Source of the DNA: Candidatus Gastranaerophilales bacterium
GTDB lineage: Bacteria > Cyanobacteriota > Vampirovibrionia > Gastranaerophilales > Gastranaerophilaceae
NCBI GenBank assembly: GCA_947625495.1
Contig: CANQOQ010000005.1
Span: 19,798-83,797 of the forward strand
Direction of reading: 5' to 3'
Length of the DNA: 64,000 bases
Below the pieces are notes generated by a model, which searched no databases, was not told the DNA's origin, and was given only the letters and a program-made list of their open reading frames with translations. Of the stretch, positions 18,121 to 26,002 are shown one piece after another (positions within the stretch are counted from its first letter, which is position 1; the number at the start of each line of letters is the position of its first letter). Made by a program: the position numbers and the translations under genes.

Positions 18121-18174
18121 AAAATCGATACGATTATATCGTAAAGCCTCCTTTATATATATAACGTCGATTTT
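18121..18174 (-). promoter_or_regulatory. Structured element between rplI and its terminator
   Basis: AAAATCGA and TCGATTTT close a 54-base segment. Inside it lie, on the minus strand, a perfect Shine-Dalgarno-like AAAGGAGG with no good start codon after it, and an ACGAT/ATCGT palindrome containing TATAAT. GGAGGCTTT inside the segment can pair with the 5' arm of the rplI terminator. It may be a leader/antiterminator or carry an internal promoter. Confidence 0.35.
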
Positions 18175-18193
18175 GTTTGTATAGCATATTTTC

Positions 18194-18697
18194 TTATTCT
18201 TCTTCTTTTGTTGTTTCTTCTTGTTCTTCTATTTCTTCTTTTAGAACTTCAGAAGCAGATACTTTTACATTTAATGAAACTTTTACTTTTGAAGTTAGTT
18301 TAATTGTCATTGTAAAATTACCTAATTTATTAATAGGTGCATCAAGAGAAATAGTTTTTCTGTCAACTTCGACACCTGTTTTAGCCTTAATTTCTTCAGC
18401 AAGTTTTTTTGTTGTGATAGCACCGAATAATTTACCTGATTCACCAGCCTTAGCAGAAAATTCAAGTAAAGACAATGCTTCTATCTTTTTTGCAACTTCT
18501 AAAGCTTCTGCGTGTAATTTTTCTTGTTTTGCTTTAATTCTTGCTAAATTCTTTTCTCTGTTTTCTTTTGCACCTTTTGTTGCTATTTCTGCATAATTTT
18601 GCGGAAACAGGTAATTTCTGGCATAACCGTCTTTTACATTAACTATATCACCTGCTTCTCCTATATTTTGAACGTCTTTTTTTAGAATTACTTCCAT
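18194..18697 (-). CDS. rplI: 50S ribosomal protein L9
   Basis: A 167-residue L9, slightly longer than the usual ~150 because of an acidic C-terminal tail (EEQEETTKEEE). The N-terminal domain MEVILKKDVQNIGEAGDIV and DGYARNYLFP are typical, as is the long connecting helix and the C-terminal LFGAITTKKLAEEI domain. The chosen ATG at 18697 gives the conserved MEVILKKD start and has GGAGAAAC upstream. It appears monocistronic: a terminator follows at 18076-18104. Confidence 0.96.
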   Translation of the reverse strand: MEVILKKDVQNIGEAGDIVNVKDGYARNYLFPQNYAEIATKGAKENREKNLARIKAKQEKLHAEALEVAKKIEALSLLEFSAKAGESGKLFGAITTKKLAEEIKAKTGVEVDRKTISLDAPINKLGNFTMTIKLTSKVKVSLNVKVSASEVLKEEIEEQEETTKEEE

Positions 18698-18811
18698 TGT
18701 GTTTCTCCTTAAATGTATTTTCATTAGTATTTAAATCATAATAAAAACATAATTTTTTGTCACGGTAATATTAAAATATTTATACCGAGTTAATGTTTTA
18801 GCAATTTAATA

Positions 18812-19012
18812 CTAATGAGAAATAGCTGCATTAAGGTCTTCAACCATTTTATCGGTATCAATACCGTGAACTTTTGCTCCTGCTTCAAGATTTTCAAATC
18901 TTGCTGCAGCACAGCCTATACAGCCAAGTCCGTATTTTTGGAATATTTCTATTGTTTCAGGATATTGTTGTACTATTTCTATTAATCCCATATCTTTTGT
19001 AATTTTTCCCAT
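18812..19012 (-). CDS. DUF1858 redox-disulfide domain protein
   Basis: A 66-residue stand-alone DUF1858 domain (hybrid-cluster-protein-associated redox disulfide family). It has the typical start ITKDMGLIEIVQQYPE, and FQKYGLGCIGCAAAR near residue 24 supplies the CxxC pair. Homologues occur free or fused to other redox domains in anaerobes. A role in disulfide or sulfur handling is inferred from the CxxC only. An AAAGAAAGG ribosome binding site precedes the ATG. Confidence 0.88.
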   Translation of the reverse strand: MGKITKDMGLIEIVQQYPETIEIFQKYGLGCIGCAAARFENLEAGAKVHGIDTDKMVEDLNAAISH

Positions 19013-19081
19013 TTTTATACCTTTCTTTGATTTTTAAATAATTATCATTAAAATTATACAACAAGATTAATAAAGGTGTAT

Positions 19082-19264
19082 ATGTTTATGTTTTTATTTG
19101 ATGTTTTTTGTAAAGATACTGCAATAGGTTTATGCCAAATAGAGGCAAAATCCTCTGATATTTTATTTAGAAATAACTATGATAACAGGCTTTTTAAAAG
19201 CAATTATGTTAAAAATAATTTTGAAAACAGCTTTACTATTGATCAGACTCTTTATCATTTTTAA
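19082..19264 (+). CDS. Doubtful small ORF, 60 residues
   Basis: An ATG ORF with AAAGG about 6 bases upstream, on the plus strand in the 223-base gap between two minus-strand genes. Its last 29 bases run antisense to the end of the DUF151 gene. Beginning MFMFLFDVFC, it has no motif I recognise. It could equally be chance coding in a promoter region for the DUF1858 gene. Confidence 0.22.
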   Translation: MFMFLFDVFCKDTAIGLCQIEAKSSDILFRNNYDNRLFKSNYVKNNFENSFTIDQTLYHF

Positions 19265-19745
19265 GAAGCTTTTCAAAGTCGGATGGTTTAATATCTCTGA
19301 TAAAATTTCTAAATTCTTCGGATTCTGCTTCATCTTTTTCGCTGTCACAAGAAACAGAACCGTCAGCTAATACTTTTGCGGAAACAAATATAGGAGCTTC
19401 GACTCTTATTGCTATTGCTATTGCATCAGAAGGTCTGGCATCTATTGTTTTTTCTTCTCCCGTTTCTGATGTTATATATATTGTTGAATAATATGTGTCA
19501 TTTTCAACATCGTTTATTTCTATTCTGTCTATTGTGTAGCCTGTTTTTTCAATTATATCTATAATCAAGTCATGAGTCATAGGCCTGATAACTTTGATAT
19601 TTTCAATTTTCCTTATAATGGCACTGGCTTCCGCTGAACCTATCCATATCGGTAAGGCTTTTCTGTTTTCTTTATCATTTAGAACTATAATGGGAGAGCC
19701 TGTTGCCGTATCTATTGCTATACCCATAACTTTCATTTCAATCAT
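19236..19745 (-). CDS. DUF151/bifunctional nuclease family protein
   Basis: A 169-residue protein whose core (MGIAIDTATGSPIIVL near residue 7, LPIWIGSAEASAI near 31, DARPSDAIAIAIR near 101) defines the DUF151 (BFN) family. The family is widespread in cyanobacteria, plants, Actinobacteria and Thermotogae. Plant and bacterial members have been reported with nuclease activity, but the physiological role is unclear. It lies 11 bases downstream of map, in the adk-map-DUF151 run. Confidence 0.9.
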   Translation of the reverse strand: MIEMKVMGIAIDTATGSPIIVLNDKENRKALPIWIGSAEASAIIRKIENIKVIRPMTHDLIIDIIEKTGYTIDRIEINDVENDTYYSTIYITSETGEEKTIDARPSDAIAIAIRVEAPIFVSAKVLADGSVSCDSEKDEAESEEFRNFIRDIKPSDFEKLLKNDKESDQ

Positions 19746-19756
19746 TAATTTATCCT

Positions 19757-20509
19757 TTATAGTAATTTAGTAAGTATTTCAGCACCTTCATCAGTAACAT
19801 GTACAGTATGTTCAAAATGTGCAGATGGCTTTTTATCTTGTGTTACAACTGTCCACTCATCTTCAAGAACAATTACATCATCACATCCTAAATTTAACAT
19901 TGGTTCTATTGCAATTGTCATTCCGTGTTGAAGTATTAATTTATTATTTGTTCGGTAATTAAATACGAACGGATCTTCATGCATTTGTCTGCCGACTCCA
20001 TGTCCGCCATATTGTCTTACAATTCCCAAATTATATTTTTTTGCAACATCTTCAATCGCCCCGGCAACACTTTCAAGTCTTTCATTTGTTTTCATATATT
20101 CAAGACCTGCAAAAAGTGATTCCTCTGTAGCTTTTAAAAGCATTTTCTTTTCATCTGATATTTCTCCAACAGGATAAGTCCATGCGCTGTCCCCGACAAA
20201 ACCTTTATATGTTGCTCCTATATCTATACTTATTATATCCCCGTTTTTTAACACAACATCATTTGACGGAATCCCGTGAACTACTTGTTCGTTAACCGAT
20301 GTGCATATCGTTGCGGGAAATCCGTTGTAACCTAAAAATGTCGGATCTGCTTTATTATTCTTTATTATTTTATAAGCCAGTTCATCGAGTTCTTTTGTTG
20401 TAACCCCCTCTTTAACCGCATCTTTCATTGCACAATGGACAAGAGCTACTATATTTCCTGCCTGTTTCATTAAATTTACTTCAAATTTGGATTTTCTATG
20501 AATGGACAT
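19757..20509 (-). CDS. map: Methionine aminopeptidase, type I
   Basis: Removes the initiator methionine from nascent proteins. The 250-residue length is right for type I. All five metal ligands can be placed: two Asp in IDIGATYKGFVGDSAW near residue 95, His in YGGHGVGRQMHEDP near 168, Glu in IAIEPML near 201 and Glu in FEHTVHVTDEGAE near 232. It overlaps adk by 14 bases, the classic secY-adk-map order of the spc region. Confidence 0.96.
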   Translation of the reverse strand: MSIHRKSKFEVNLMKQAGNIVALVHCAMKDAVKEGVTTKELDELAYKIIKNNKADPTFLGYNGFPATICTSVNEQVVHGIPSNDVVLKNGDIISIDIGATYKGFVGDSAWTYPVGEISDEKKMLLKATEESLFAGLEYMKTNERLESVAGAIEDVAKKYNLGIVRQYGGHGVGRQMHEDPFVFNYRTNNKLILQHGMTIAIEPMLNLGCDDVIVLEDEWTVVTQDKKPSAHFEHTVHVTDEGAEILTKLL

Positions 20510-21167
20510 TTTCTTTTATTGCTCCCGTAAGGTTTTTATATATTGTATTTATATCAAGACTTGCATCAATTGTAACCAGACAGCCTCTTTCTTTATAGAG
20601 ATTAATCAAAGGTGCTGTTTGTTCAAAGTATGTTGCAAATCTTTTTTTTGCTACTTCTTCAGTATCATCATCACGTCTTATCAGTTTTCCGCCGCATTTT
20701 TCACATTTTGTTTCATCTTTCAGCTTCATTGTCTTTAAATTATAAATAGCGCCGCATACACTGCAGGAACGTCTGTTGACCAATCTTTCTATAAGCTTAT
20801 TTTCATCTACTTCAAAATAAAATACAGTTAAATTTACCTTTGTATTATTATCTATCTCTTTTAAAATTTCATCTAAAGCATAAGCCTGCTCAAGGCTTCT
20901 TGGATAGCCGTCTAATATAAATCCGTTTTTGCAATCATCTTTTAACAGTCTGCTTTTTATAATTTCAGCCACAAGATTAATCGGAACTAGTTGTCCTTTG
21001 CTCATATAGCTGTCAGCTATTTTCCCGTTTTGTGAACCTGAGGCAATTTCTTCTCGTAAAAGTGAACCTGTATCAATATGAGGCAGATGATATTCTTCAG
21101 ATAACATCTTTGTCTGTGTGCCTTTACCGCTTCCGGGCGGTCCTATAAATATAAATTCTTTTTTCAT
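20496..21167 (-). CDS. adk: Adenylate kinase
   Basis: Catalyses ATP + AMP to 2 ADP. Motifs are the P-loop GPPGSGKGTQT near residue 9, the NMP-binding HIDTGSLLREEI, DGYPRSLEQA near 86, and a zinc-type LID with CSVC and CEKC pairs. The 223-residue reading begins MKKEFIFIG at 21167, preceded by AGGGGAT. An in-frame upstream start (21194) would add nine unlikely residues. A terminator separates it from secY, and a TATAAT box lies 33 bases upstream, so adk-map-DUF151 probably has its own promoter. Confidence 0.95.
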   Translation of the reverse strand: MKKEFIFIGPPGSGKGTQTKMLSEEYHLPHIDTGSLLREEIASGSQNGKIADSYMSKGQLVPINLVAEIIKSRLLKDDCKNGFILDGYPRSLEQAYALDEILKEIDNNTKVNLTVFYFEVDENKLIERLVNRRSCSVCGAIYNLKTMKLKDETKCEKCGGKLIRRDDDTEEVAKKRFATYFEQTAPLINLYKERGCLVTIDASLDINTIYKNLTGAIKENVHS

Positions 21168-21199
21168 TTTTATCCCCTGTTTTATTGGCAACAACTTTA

Positions 21200-21208
21200 A
21201 TTATACCA
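21200..21208 (-). promoter_or_regulatory. Probable extended -10 promoter for adk
   Basis: TGGTATAAT on the minus strand: perfect TATAAT with an upstream TGn, 33 bases before the adk ATG and just after the secY terminator. No good -35 box is seen. Confidence 0.45.
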
Positions 21209-21219
21209 TATCAAAAAAA

Positions 21220-21240
21220 ATGAGCCTTTTTTAGGCTCAT
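21220..21240 (-). terminator. Terminator between secY and adk
   Basis: Stem ATGAGCC/GGCTCAT with a 7-base loop, followed on the minus strand by eight T. It ends the rpsE-rpmD-rplO-secY transcript or makes adk expression partial readthrough. Confidence 0.8.
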
Positions 21241-21245
21241 CTTTT

Positions 21246-22589
21246 TTATTGTTTTAAGAAGCTTTCATAATTTTTCGGAAGCAGATTTGTCCTGACCTGA
21301 TTAATAAAATCAAGAGCAACTCCGACCATAATTATTAATGATGTAGCTCCAATACCGTGAAGCGTTGTTATATGTGTAACACTACAAGCTGCTGAAGGAA
21401 TTAAAGCAACAATACCAAGTCCGAAAGCACCAATAAATGTTGTTTTGCTTAATATTTTATCTAATGCTTCCGCTGTAGGTTTTCCGGGTTTTATTCCCGG
21501 AATTGAGGAACCGTATTTCTTTAAATTCGTAGCTATTTCTTTTGGCTGTAAATTAGGAATTATTGAAGCATAAAAGAAGGTTAATGCTACTATTAACAAG
21601 AAATATATTGCATTATACAAAAATCCTGAAGGCTGAAGTGCATTTGATATTATTACAATTAATTTCCCTATACCGATTGAACCTGCATTAGCTCTTCCGA
21701 CTAAATCAATTATGGTTGTCGGGAATAACAATATTGCTATGGCAAATATAATCGGCATTACACCTCCGGGATTAAGTTTAAACGGAATAAATGTATTTGT
21801 TCCGCCGTATACTTTGTTCCCAACCTGTCTTCTGGGATTTACTATTATGACTTTCCTTGCAGCTTCCTGCATTATTACGATAAAAATCATTGTTGCAAAA
21901 AATATCAGCAATAACAGGAGCAATCCCGGCTGGAGTGAAGAATTTTTTGATACAAGCTCTGCTGTTTTTCCTGCATAAAACGGTATTTTTGAAATTATAC
22001 CGCAGAATATTAACATTGAAGCACCGTTTCCGATTCCTCTTTCCGTCATTAATTCCGCCATCCACATTGTGAAAGCAGAACCTGCTGTCATTATTATTAC
22101 AGAACCTATTGCAAACGATATAATATTTACATCAGGCATTATTGCGCCGCGTGCAGTTTTTAACAAATATATTACGAATACTATTGCCTGCATTGCTGCA
22201 ATGACTATTGTAAATATACGTGTATATTGAGAAATTTTTCTTCTGCCTGCTTCACCTTCTTCTTTTTGTAATTGCTCTAATTGAGGAATTACAACAGCTA
22301 ACAGCTGCATTATAATTGAAGATGTAATATATGGTCCTATACCAAGCGCTATTATTGATACGTTTCCTAAAGCACCGCCTGAAAACATATCAAGAAAACC
22401 TATTAGGTTGTTTGTTGCTGCCAGATTCGCAAAATTATGCGTATCGATACCAAATAATGGCAATTGTGCGCATAATCTGAATATTAATATCATTGCAAGT
22501 GTAAAAATTATTTTATTTTTTAATCCTGCAATATTTAAATTAGCAAGCATAGCCTGTAAATTTTGCTGATTTGGCGTATATTGTTGCAT
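21246..22589 (-). CDS. secY: Protein translocase subunit SecY
   Basis: The central channel of the Sec translocon, with ten membrane segments across 447 residues. Typical stretches are LPLFGIDTHNF near residue 45, the plug region FLDMFSGGALGNVSIIALGIGPYI near 65, RGIGNGASMLIF near 180 and the cytoplasmic ARKVIIVNPRRQVGNKVYGG loop near 244. Its ATG overlaps the rplO stop codon (TAATG), so translation is coupled. The SRP RNA in this window works upstream of this channel. Confidence 0.96.
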   Translation of the reverse strand: MQQYTPNQQNLQAMLANLNIAGLKNKIIFTLAMILIFRLCAQLPLFGIDTHNFANLAATNNLIGFLDMFSGGALGNVSIIALGIGPYITSSIIMQLLAVVIPQLEQLQKEEGEAGRRKISQYTRIFTIVIAAMQAIVFVIYLLKTARGAIMPDVNIISFAIGSVIIMTAGSAFTMWMAELMTERGIGNGASMLIFCGIISKIPFYAGKTAELVSKNSSLQPGLLLLLLIFFATMIFIVIMQEAARKVIIVNPRRQVGNKVYGGTNTFIPFKLNPGGVMPIIFAIAILLFPTTIIDLVGRANAGSIGIGKLIVIISNALQPSGFLYNAIYFLLIVALTFFYASIIPNLQPKEIATNLKKYGSSIPGIKPGKPTAEALDKILSKTTFIGAFGLGIVALIPSAACSVTHITTLHGIGATSLIIMVGVALDFINQVRTNLLPKNYESFLKQ

Positions 22590-23041
22590 TATACTAACTG
22601 AGCCTTTCCACCTGCATTTTCAATTTTTTCTTTTGCTGATTGTGTAAAGTATCTTGCACTTATTGTAACGGCTTTTGTTATTTCGCCATTACCTAATACT
22701 CTTAATGCTTGTGCTTTTTTAGATACTTTTCCTGCATTTTGAAGTAATTCTAATGTAATTACGTTTTCTTTAATATTAGCCAAGTCGCTAACATTAATTG
22801 AAGCATAAGAAATAGCATTAAAGTTTTTAAATCCTTTTAATTTTGGCATTTGTCTGTATCCGGGCATTTGACCGCCTTCAAAACCTCTTTTTGACGATCT
22901 TCCGGATCTTTGTCCTTCACCGTTATTACCTCTGCATGATGTTTTTCCCATGCCTGAAGATCTTCCTCTTCCTACTCTTTTTATTTTTCCCGTAGCGCCG
23001 TCTGCCGGTCTAAGGTCTTCTATTTTTATTCTTTCTGTCAT
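22589..23041 (-). CDS. rplO: 50S ribosomal protein L15
   Basis: A 150-residue L15 with the glycine-rich basic N-terminal half (RVGRGRSSGMGKTSCRGNNG near residue 21, RRGFEGG-like KRGFEGGQMPGYRQMPKLKG near 51) and the C-terminal KAVTISARYFTQSAKEKIE. Typical length and position between rpmD and secY. Confidence 0.96.
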   Translation of the reverse strand: MTERIKIEDLRPADGATGKIKRVGRGRSSGMGKTSCRGNNGEGQRSGRSSKRGFEGGQMPGYRQMPKLKGFKNFNAISYASINVSDLANIKENVITLELLQNAGKVSKKAQALRVLGNGEITKAVTISARYFTQSAKEKIENAGGKAQLV

Positions 23042-23057
23042 TTTATTACCCTTCCTT

Positions 23058-23243
23058 TTATTCAGCTACTTTTAGTAAATGCGGGATTGCGTTTACCATT
23101 CCCATAATTACTGCCGAATTTTCATGTTCAACTGTTTGGTCTTTTTTTGTTAAACCGAGAGCTTTTGCTACTCTTCTTTGTTTTTCGGTTGAACCTATTA
23201 AACTTTTTACGAGTGTTATTTTTATTTTATTATTTTTAGCCAT
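23058..23243 (-). CDS. rpmD: 50S ribosomal protein L30
   Basis: A 61-residue L30 beginning MAKNNKIKITLVKSLIGS, with LGLTKKDQTVEHENSA and VNAIPHLLKV, all typical. It sits in the standard rpsE-rpmD-rplO order. L30 is generally missing from photosynthetic cyanobacteria and chloroplasts, so its presence fits a non-photosynthetic sister lineage. Confidence 0.95.
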   Translation of the reverse strand: MAKNNKIKITLVKSLIGSTEKQRRVAKALGLTKKDQTVEHENSAVIMGMVNAIPHLLKVAE

Positions 23244-23257
23244 TATCTATATTCCTC

Positions 23258-23797
23258 TTAGTTAAGCATATCTTTTAATGATAAACCGCGTCTTTTTGCT
23301 ACAACATCAAAATTCTTTAGTGATTTAAGCGCACATAATGTTGCATTAGCTGCATTTAAAGGTGATTTTGAACCTAATGATTTACTCAATATGTTTTCAA
23401 TCCCTGCAAGTTCTAATACGGCACGAACTGCACCGCCGGCAATAACTCCGGTACCTTGTGAAGCAGGTTTTAGCATTACGCTGCCTGCGCCTGAAGTACC
23501 TGTTATCGGATGAGGTATTGTTGTCTTAAATATCGGTACGTTTATCAAATTTTTTCTTCCGTCTGCTACCGCTTTTTGAATTGCAACAATAACTTCCGAT
23601 GCTTTTGCACATCCGACACCTACTTGTCCGTTTTTATTGCCTACTACAACTATTGCTCTAAAACTTAATTTTTTTCCGCCTTTTACAACTTTTGTTACTC
23701 TTCTTACTTGAATAACCTGTTCTTTCCATTCTGTTTGCTGCGGTTCTGCAACAGTTTCAACTTTTCTTTTCTTAGTTTTAGTTTTTGTTTCTTCCAC
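23258..23797 (-). CDS. rpsE: 30S ribosomal protein S5
   Basis: A 179-residue S5 with [20 protein letters not shown] near residue 32, [10 protein letters not shown] near 57 and the C-terminal [18 protein letters not shown] near 115. The start is GTG at 23797, with AAAGG 8 bases upstream. The gene normally upstream (rplR) is absent; instead there is a 145-base gap holding a large hairpin, then ftsQ. It therefore heads a shortened ribosomal operon rpsE-rpmD-rplO-secY. Confidence 0.95.
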   Translation of the reverse strand: MEETKTKTKKRKVETVAEPQQTEWKEQVIQVRRVTKVVKGGKKLSFRAIVVVGNKNGQVGVGCAKASEVIVAIQKAVADGRKNLINVPIFKTTIPHPITGTSGAGSVMLKPASQGTGVIAGGAVRAVLELAGIENILSKSLGSKSPLNAANATLCALKSLKNFDVVAKRRGLSLKDMLN

Positions 23798-23827
23798 TTT
23801 TATTACCTTTCTTTAAGTTATTTATCC

Positions 23828-23895
23828 TAAAAAAAATAAAAAACATGTTAAAAACCTTTGCTTACCTTAGTATAAGCGGTTTTATATGCATGTTT
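23828..23895 (-). terminator. Long hairpin with T-tract between ftsQ and rpsE
   Basis: On the minus strand AAACATG...CATGTTT, AAAACC...GGTTTT and GCTTA...TAAGC nest into one long stem, followed directly by TTTATTTTTTTT. It is a good intrinsic terminator for the murC-murB-ddl-ftsQ run. Only about 30 bases remain before the rpsE GTG, so it could also be an attenuator within the rpsE leader. Confidence 0.7.
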
Positions 23896-23942
23896 ATGTT
23901 GGATTTAATTTTCTGACATAGTTATAATATTACAAAAAAAAA

Positions 23943-25052
23943 TTAATTCAAGAGGTAGTGTTTTTCTTCTTTTGTATTTTCAGTTTTTTGTTCTTTATCA
24001 GAATTTATTTGCTGTTCTTTTTTATTATTACTGTTTTGCTCTGCAGCCGTTTGTTCAACAGATGGCGTTTGGTTATTTGAATTTTGTTGTGCAGTTTTTT
24101 GTTCAACTGTTGTTGTATTATTCAAATTTTGTTTCTCGGTTTGCTTTTCGGCTGTCAGAGGCTTGTTATTCGGATTTTGTTCCGATTCTTTTTTTTCTGT
24201 TGATATTTGAGGTGCTTTTTCGCCTCTGTCCAATTTTAAATATCTTGAGTCTCTCCAAGATAAATCTACATATTTGATTTTTTCTTTCATTGTTTTTAAC
24301 TTAGGAAGAATATAATATATTGCTTTAATTCTTTCAAATGCACCCTGATCAAGTTCTCCAAGCCTTATTTTAACGCTTTTAAGCTGTATAAAAATGTTAT
24401 TTGGCTGTCTTAAATCTATATATATAATTTTTTCGCCTGAATATTCACGCACGGTTTTTGAAAGTCTGTATAATAATTCAATTTTGTTTTTATCCCATTT
24501 CTCGTAATTGCTGCCCGCCAGTATTTTCGTTGTGTTAAATTTAGAGTCTAAAGGTAAATATTCCTTAGGTATATATTGTCCTGAAAGTGCATAAGCTGCA
24601 ACTTCAGCAGAATTTTCATCATGTGCAATCGTCAATACCGGATTATATTCTTCTATCATTACAACAATTCTTGCGGGAATTGCATACCTTCTTATATAAG
24701 CATTTCGGACAGGCTCTAATGTCTCAATGCTTTTTTGTATCTTATATGGGTTTATTCTAAAAATAGGTTTTTGTTCAAGCGGTACCTTTTTCATTTTTTC
24801 AATAATTTGTTCGCTTTTAACTATGGAATTACCTGTTATTTTCAATGAAGCCGTATTGTTGTTTGTATATATATCTAAAGGCAGCATCCAAAATGTTGAA
24901 TTACAAAATCTGTATAAAAAATATAATATTGCAATTATTATTATAAGTTTTATGATTTTATATGTTCTTACGGCTGCAATTTCAATTCTTCTTGCTTTTC
25001 TTTGCAGTTTTTGAAGTTTTATACGCCTTTGTACAATATAATCGTGTGACAT
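23943..25052 (-). CDS. ftsQ: Cell division protein FtsQ/DivIB-like, POTRA domain
   Basis: A 369-residue single-pass protein: a basic cytoplasmic N-terminus, a membrane segment near residues 34-52 and a POTRA-like domain (SLKITGNSIVKSEQIIEKM) near 68-135. The FtsQ domain ends near residue 280. The last ~85 residues are a low-complexity N/Q/E-rich tail with repeated QNSNN and EQKTAQ-like units. FtsQ links early and late divisome proteins. Position after murC-murB-ddl supports the call. Its ATG overlaps the ddl stop codon. Confidence 0.85.
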   Translation of the reverse strand: MSHDYIVQRRIKLQKLQRKARRIEIAAVRTYKIIKLIIIIAILYFLYRFCNSTFWMLPLDIYTNNNTASLKITGNSIVKSEQIIEKMKKVPLEQKPIFRINPYKIQKSIETLEPVRNAYIRRYAIPARIVVMIEEYNPVLTIAHDENSAEVAAYALSGQYIPKEYLPLDSKFNTTKILAGSNYEKWDKNKIELLYRLSKTVREYSGEKIIYIDLRQPNNIFIQLKSVKIRLGELDQGAFERIKAIYYILPKLKTMKEKIKYVDLSWRDSRYLKLDRGEKAPQISTEKKESEQNPNNKPLTAEKQTEKQNLNNTTTVEQKTAQQNSNNQTPSVEQTAAEQNSNNKKEQQINSDKEQKTENTKEEKHYLLN

Positions 25053-26002
25053 TATTTATTTAATCCCGCATTATTTAATATAATAAGTACAAGTTCATCA
25101 TAAGAAATTCCCATGGCTTTTGCCTGTGCCGGCAAATCGCTTATATCAGTCATACCCGGACTGGTATTTATTTCAAGCAGATACGGTATATTATCTTTTA
25201 TCATAAAGTCTATTCTGGATACTCCGTGACAACCTGCTGTCTTAAATGCTTTTACCGTTATATCTTTTACTTTCTCGGTTAAATCTTTATCTATATTTGC
25301 AGGTACAATAAAATCAGACATTCCACTTGTATATTTGGCTTCAAAATCATACCATTCGTTTTTTGGTCTTATCTCAAGTATTTCTGTGGCAAATGGTTTA
25401 TTGTCTTTTTCTAAAACACCAACAGTAACAAAAAAACCATCGATAAATTCTTCTGCTAATACATCATCATTATATTTTAAAGCTGTTTTATACGCTTCTT
25501 GAAGTTCTTCGGGTTTATTTACCTTTGTCATTCCAAAGCTTGAACCTTCTGAAACAGGCTTTATAAAAAGCGGATATTTTAAATCTTTCGTTTTTTCATA
25601 AATGTCATCGCCTTTTTGTATAAATGCGGATTTTGCCATTATTATGTCTTTATTTGTTGAAAGAATCCTTTTTGTATATTCCTTATTCATTGTAAGCGCA
25701 CTGGACATGACACCGCAGCCTGTATATTCAATTTTAAGAAGTTCAAGTATCCCCTGAATACATCCGTCTTCACCATATTTACCGTGAAGTGCATTATATG
25801 CAGCCTTTATATTTTTTTCTTTTAATTTTTCAGCTATATCTTTGTCAACATCTATAATTTCAGCATTTTTATATCCGAGTCTTTTTAAAGCCTCATAAAC
25901 ATTTTTTCCTGAGCGAAGTGAAACTTCTCTCTCTGATGACATTCCGCCCGATAATACCGCTATTTTTGTATCTAATGAATATTTTCTGTCATTATTTTCC
26001 AT
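25052..26002 (-). CDS. ddl: D-alanine--D-alanine ligase
   Basis: ATP-grasp enzyme making D-Ala-D-Ala for peptidoglycan. The 316-residue protein has VLSGGMSSEREVSLRSG near residue 17, HGKYGEDGCIQG near 73, VKPVSEGSSFGM-like KPVSEGSSFGMTKV near 149, YDFEAKY near 218 and LEINTSPGMTDISD near 283. The tyrosine of the YDFEAKY block fits a D-Ala-D-Ala rather than a D-Ala-D-lactate ligase. It overlaps murB by 31 bases. Confidence 0.95.
   Translation of the reverse strand: MENNDRKYSLDTKIAVLSGGMSSEREVSLRSGKNVYEALKRLGYKNAEIIDVDKDIAEKLKEKNIKAAYNALHGKYGEDGCIQGILELLKIEYTGCGVMSSALTMNKEYTKRILSTNKDIIMAKSAFIQKGDDIYEKTKDLKYPLFIKPVSEGSSFGMTKVNKPEELQEAYKTALKYNDDVLAEEFIDGFFVTVGVLEKDNKPFATEILEIRPKNEWYDFEAKYTSGMSDFIVPANIDKDLTEKVKDITVKAFKTAGCHGVSRIDFMIKDNIPYLLEINTSPGMTDISDLPAQAKAMGISYDELVLIILNNAGLNK

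Noticed and set aside
18700..18811. AT-rich hairpin CGGTA...TACCG upstream of rplI as a terminator
   Set aside because: No T-tract follows on the minus strand and the stem core is only five pairs; probably incidental promoter-region sequence.
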